DNA of 64,000 bases. Origin: Todiramphus chloris collaris (Eukaryota > Chordata > Aves > Coraciiformes > Alcedinidae). Shown here in pieces: positions 60,051 to 64,000 of the stretch (position 1 is the stretch's first letter; every line of letters begins with the position of its first letter). Below the pieces are notes generated by a model. The model was not told the origin of the DNA. It made no database searches and saw nothing but the letters and a program-made list of their open reading frames with translations. The translations under genes were made by a program, and so were the position numbers. Location: assembly GCA_025345505.1 (NCBI GenBank), contig JANVCC010000021.1:29384262-29448261 (forward strand). The letters are read 5' to 3'.

Positions 60051-63000
60051 CCCATGAAATTGAACAAAAAATGATTGACATTTGAATTCTTACTTGGAGG
60101 ACAAAGTGAACTAGCATAAGAAAAAGAAGTAATCAGATTCCCAAGAGATTGGGAAGCTGCTATGATGTCTGTGGTGATTCCCACATGGACCGGATCAGAT
60201 ATGTCTGAAAATGGAATGAGTTGGCAGAGGAGATGCAAGCAGGAACATGTAGCTTTCTTTGAATATAAGAAAACATAAATAGGCCCAAAGTGCTAATTTT
60301 TTATGTTGTCAATTTATATATCTGGATGGATGTGGTTATAACCCCTCTAAATACTCCATCCATTCCTCTTTGAAAAATCTGAGAGAGAAAATCAGTCTAT
60401 CAATTCATGTGCTTTGTGTGCAAGAACTGAGTTCTCTGCTATAAGTACACATTAAATATATATTGCAGAATGAAAGAATAAGACAACGTATTTGTGCATG
60501 CATGGAAATAATACACAGCTGTGTGAGAAACAGCAAAGTGGTGTGGTTGAGTACAAGAACTCTTCAGCCCTTGATAACCTTACTTGCTCACAGATTTCCA
60601 TTTTTCAAAACTAACACACAAAACAAAGCAAAAAAAAAAAAACTTACCAGAAATTTTATATTCTGTTTTCTGGTATCTCTGTTTTCAAAATTATGAATCT
60701 CTTCCCTGTCAAAATACAAAGATGTTTGGATACCTCCTTTGAGCTTGCTATTCCCAGAAACAGGGAGAGGGTGGAACTTAATATGGAAAGGTGTAGATAG
60801 AAAATGAAGTGCACATGAGCTTGTTTTCTGATAGCTCCATATCTCTCTCTTTTTTTTTTTTTTTTATGCACAATATTTATTATACAGGGTTTTTTTTTTT
60901 TTTGTCATGATGAAGCTCATACTTGCATAGCCTCATTTTTGGAATAGATTTTCTCTCCTACAATTTGATCTCTAATGCCTACAGATATTTTCAGACAGAC
61001 TGATCCTTCAGTTACCCATTTATGCTATATAAGGTCAGTCAAATTTATTCAAAATAGTTATAAAAGCTGAAACTTTCTGAAGATTTATTTCTAATATCAT
61101 AATTCTTTAATTCTGCAATGTAAATAGTCCCACAGAACTGAGAATGAGTAATTACATGTCAGGGTAGTACCCTAGATAAGAAGAGGTGGAATAATAAATC
61201 CTAATGTAAAATGGGGCAAAAATGTGGCAGAATTCACTGGGAAAGTTGTTAGAAGAATGTCAAATGATTTAAATGATATTCCACATTTGCATTTACTTTA
61301 ATGGAGAGTAAGCTTGTGATTTCTTTCAGTCAGATATCTTTTCAGATGTCTCTTTGAAAACAAACAAACAAAAGCCAAAAAACAACCTGTTCCTTTATTT
61401 TGAGTTTTAACTGAAGCAGACTTCCGTCATCTAAAATTACAAGCCACAGATAGCTAAAGGCTGAACTTGAAATCATGTCACTATGGTAAGTATATCCAAG
61501 CTGCCTTTCCAAAAATACTTAGTTCAGTAATAGTAATGAAAAAATTGCTTCTGTAGTCATGACACAGATGGGAATACTGCTTTACAGAACATATAACACA
61601 TAGTAATTGACTTTCAAAAGGCTTTGGGTTACTTTGTCCAGGACTAACTTGTCTCAAAAAGTGTCTCTAAGTGAAGGATTGATTTTGAAGATAGCTGGAT
61701 CCCTAAAAAGGATGCAGAGACTTCCTGGTCTGATCCTGAGTCCAATGGAAACAGTCATTAAAATATGTTTCTTCTACAATCTCTGTGGCTGACCTTATGA
61801 CCAAGGGTGTAATATCTGTATGGAGTCTAATGGCAATCTATCTAGAATGTAATACCTACCAAAGTAGATATTTTGCTTCATGATAGGGTTACTGCAACTG
61901 TCTAGTGTTGTATGAAACCATAGAAACAGCTAAGGATATTAATTACTTCCCAGAATTTCATCTAAGTGAGGTTCTAAGGCTAGGAATGTGGTATCCCTGA
62001 ATCCTGCCTGTTATCAGCTGGGAGGCTGACCAGGAGGCAGAAGTTCCATTTAAAAATGACAGGCAAGAATCAGTGTTAAAGCTCTTATTAAAAAGGGTAA
62101 AGGTATTCCAAATTTTGTCTAGGGACATATGACATCACTGGATTTGGTGAAGTTATCACACATACATGTATATACTTATGTATAGATATATGTGTATAAG
62201 CATAAGGAGCAAGTGTTGAGAAAATTATCTGACTTTTTAAAATTTTCTTAAAATGACTGTCTATGACACAATGGCACATGTATTATATTTTTAAAGAAGC
62301 TGATTCGCATTTCCTCTTCATCATATTTCTGTCTCTTGCAAGTTATGCTATAATATTAATGTTGGCCATATACCCAAAATTAAAAAAAAAAAAAACTAAT
62401 TTGTCATCTCAGTGAAATACACTGACCTTTAATTGAATAGAAACAAAACCCAGAAAATAAAACCAAATAAAAAATAACTTCAGGCAATGATTGTTCGTAT
62501 TTGCATCAAATAAACTCCAATCTTGTGTTAAATTGTTTGAGGAAATTCAACAAAACTAAAAACACTAAATCTGCCTAATGACAACTTTTACACAGGAAAT
62601 CTTACTTACTTTAAAGGTCAAGTGATTAGAAAGAAGCAGTGACAATGATGGTGTTGATGTTCTAATAGCTTTGACCTTTGCCCCACAATGAGATCCCTCA
62701 CAGTATAGTTGGATACTATGAAAAACAATGTCAATATAATTAATTTATATTTTAAAAGATCTGTGGCTATCATATCTATGGCCTTATTTGAAATAACTAT
62801 CATTTTACACCTTTGTTCATATGATTCATTCAGTGCCATATTCGGTTCTGGAGTAAATAGATGTGACTCTCACTGAAGTGAACATATGTGGCAGACTATA
62901 GGTAAAATATTACATCAACATCTAGAAAACTGAATGTCTCAGTATTATTTTCTTAGTGAGTTTGAGGAATATAATTCATCAAATATTTTACTGGATGCTG

Positions 63001-64000
63001 ATTCTTGTGTGTACTTTTTTTCTTATATTTTTTTATGTGTACTATTCAGTATACGTCTTCAAAAAGCAATGGTACTGGTTATCCATATTTTGTGTAATGA
63101 GCTCTTACAGAGTATCACCCTCACTGTTCAGAAAGTTAGTTCTTCAAGTATTATACCTCCAAATTATACTAGAATTAGAGAGAGATTGTTTTTATGAGCG
63201 GAAGTCAGGATATCACTCTTATTAATTGACTAGGTCATAAAGCTGTGAATTGATGAAACTAACTACTGTTCTAAGGGGAATACTATGGTAATGCATTTTA
63301 AGAAGACATCTGATTCTGGGGATTATATTAGCCAGAATGACTATTCATTCCATTCAGTAGCTGCTCAGAGATTACTGCAGTGCTTTGTATTTTCCTGACT
63401 ACAGTAGTGCTAGCTGTTTTCAATGCAGTCTTTGTAGACTACAAACTGGCCAATGTTTGCCAATCAGATGTAAAGCATCAGGCTGTATGAGTTACAAATG
63501 CCAAACAACTAGAGATTTCTTTGCTGTTGTGGCAATTCACCTCTGAAAACATGTCCATTTTACTTGGGGCTCAGATATAAATACCCATCTGAGCAGTGCA
63601 CTACTTAGTATGGAAATAGCTTACTTCAGATCCCTCAGACCAGTCATTCAGCATTTAGCCTTTCCACACAATGCAGGTAAAATTTGAGGAGGCTTAAAAC
63701 TAGACTCACAAGGAGGGTGCCATCAAGCTCCTAAGAAAATAGGTTTCATTGGACCAGAGCAGGAGTAAGATTAGTGTTTAAAGATCTAAAGACTATTTTT
63801 CGTATGCAATAGAGATAAAATACTTAAATAGTCTAACAAGGGGTTCAGTGACTAATTATTAGAGTAGACTGATGTTACCTCTTTCAGACACCTTCAACAT
63901 CTATTATGTTGGTGGCCTAGCTTCAGCTAAAGAATACCATGTTTCTGTTTGGACAGATTTATCCAGTAGATAGGACACTTCTTGACCAGGCCTTGTCCTC
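60051..64000. other. AT-rich unique DNA without a gene
   Basis: No supported gene up to the window end. T and A runs occur at about 60849-60865, 60887-60903, 60630-60642 and 62381-62395. Short overlapping frames at 62.9-63.2 kb have no domain and typical AT-rich noise composition. Confidence 0.6.

Noticed and set aside
1-64000. tRNA, rRNA or CRISPR features
   Set aside because: No cloverleaf with intact A and B boxes, no rRNA blocks and no spaced identical repeats were seen on either strand.

Overview
The window reads as AT-rich, gene-poor nuclear DNA from a bird. The lineage call rests on the repeats. There are several 5'-truncated CR1 LINEs with the avian 3' octamer tail (ATTCTRTG), and two solo long terminal repeats of the ERVL-like type common in avian genomes, each with TG...CA ends and a TATA box. 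There are also old amniote repeats: a CR1/L3 reverse-transcriptase fragment and a MIR-like SINE. No rRNA, tRNA, CRISPR array, operon or intact protein-coding gene is visible. The open frames are short, and most lie inside repeats, in low-complexity DNA or in random AT-rich sequence. The window could be a gene desert or part of a very long intron; the sequence does not decide which.

Layout. 0-3.5 kb: unique AT-rich DNA. 3.46-4.27 kb: solo LTR 1 (805 bp, near-perfect 5-bp target duplication). 6.58-7.0 kb: CR1 fragment. 7.76-8.35 kb: solo LTR 2 (596 bp). 8.4-15.6 kb: unique DNA. 15.6-22.3 kb: a CR1 cluster of four elements, one tail-to-tail pair and one head-to-head pair, with a 350-bp polypyrimidine satellite and an assembly gap at 19.7-20.0 kb. 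27.4-28.0 kb: a striking group of palindromes, including a 151-bp hairpin with 56-nt arms bounded by ATTA on both sides. 31.0 kb and 38.0-38.4 kb: pyrimidine and GT-rich simple repeats with a second assembly gap. 42.7 kb: MIR-like SINE. 45.1-45.5 kb: ancient CR1/L3 fragment that still shows the FADD catalytic motif. 50.0 kb: AT-rich ~30-bp minisatellite. 55.7 kb: polypyrimidine tract. Three stretches (33.2-33.6, 53.0-53.4 and 59.7-60.05 kb) look like possible conserved non-coding elements, judged only by motif content.

No genes here work together as a pathway. The biology that can be read is retrotransposon history, simple-repeat evolution and possible distal regulatory DNA. The best candidate for something undescribed is the palindrome cluster at 27.4-28.0 kb. 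Family assignments come from recognising the sequence by eye, not from a database search.
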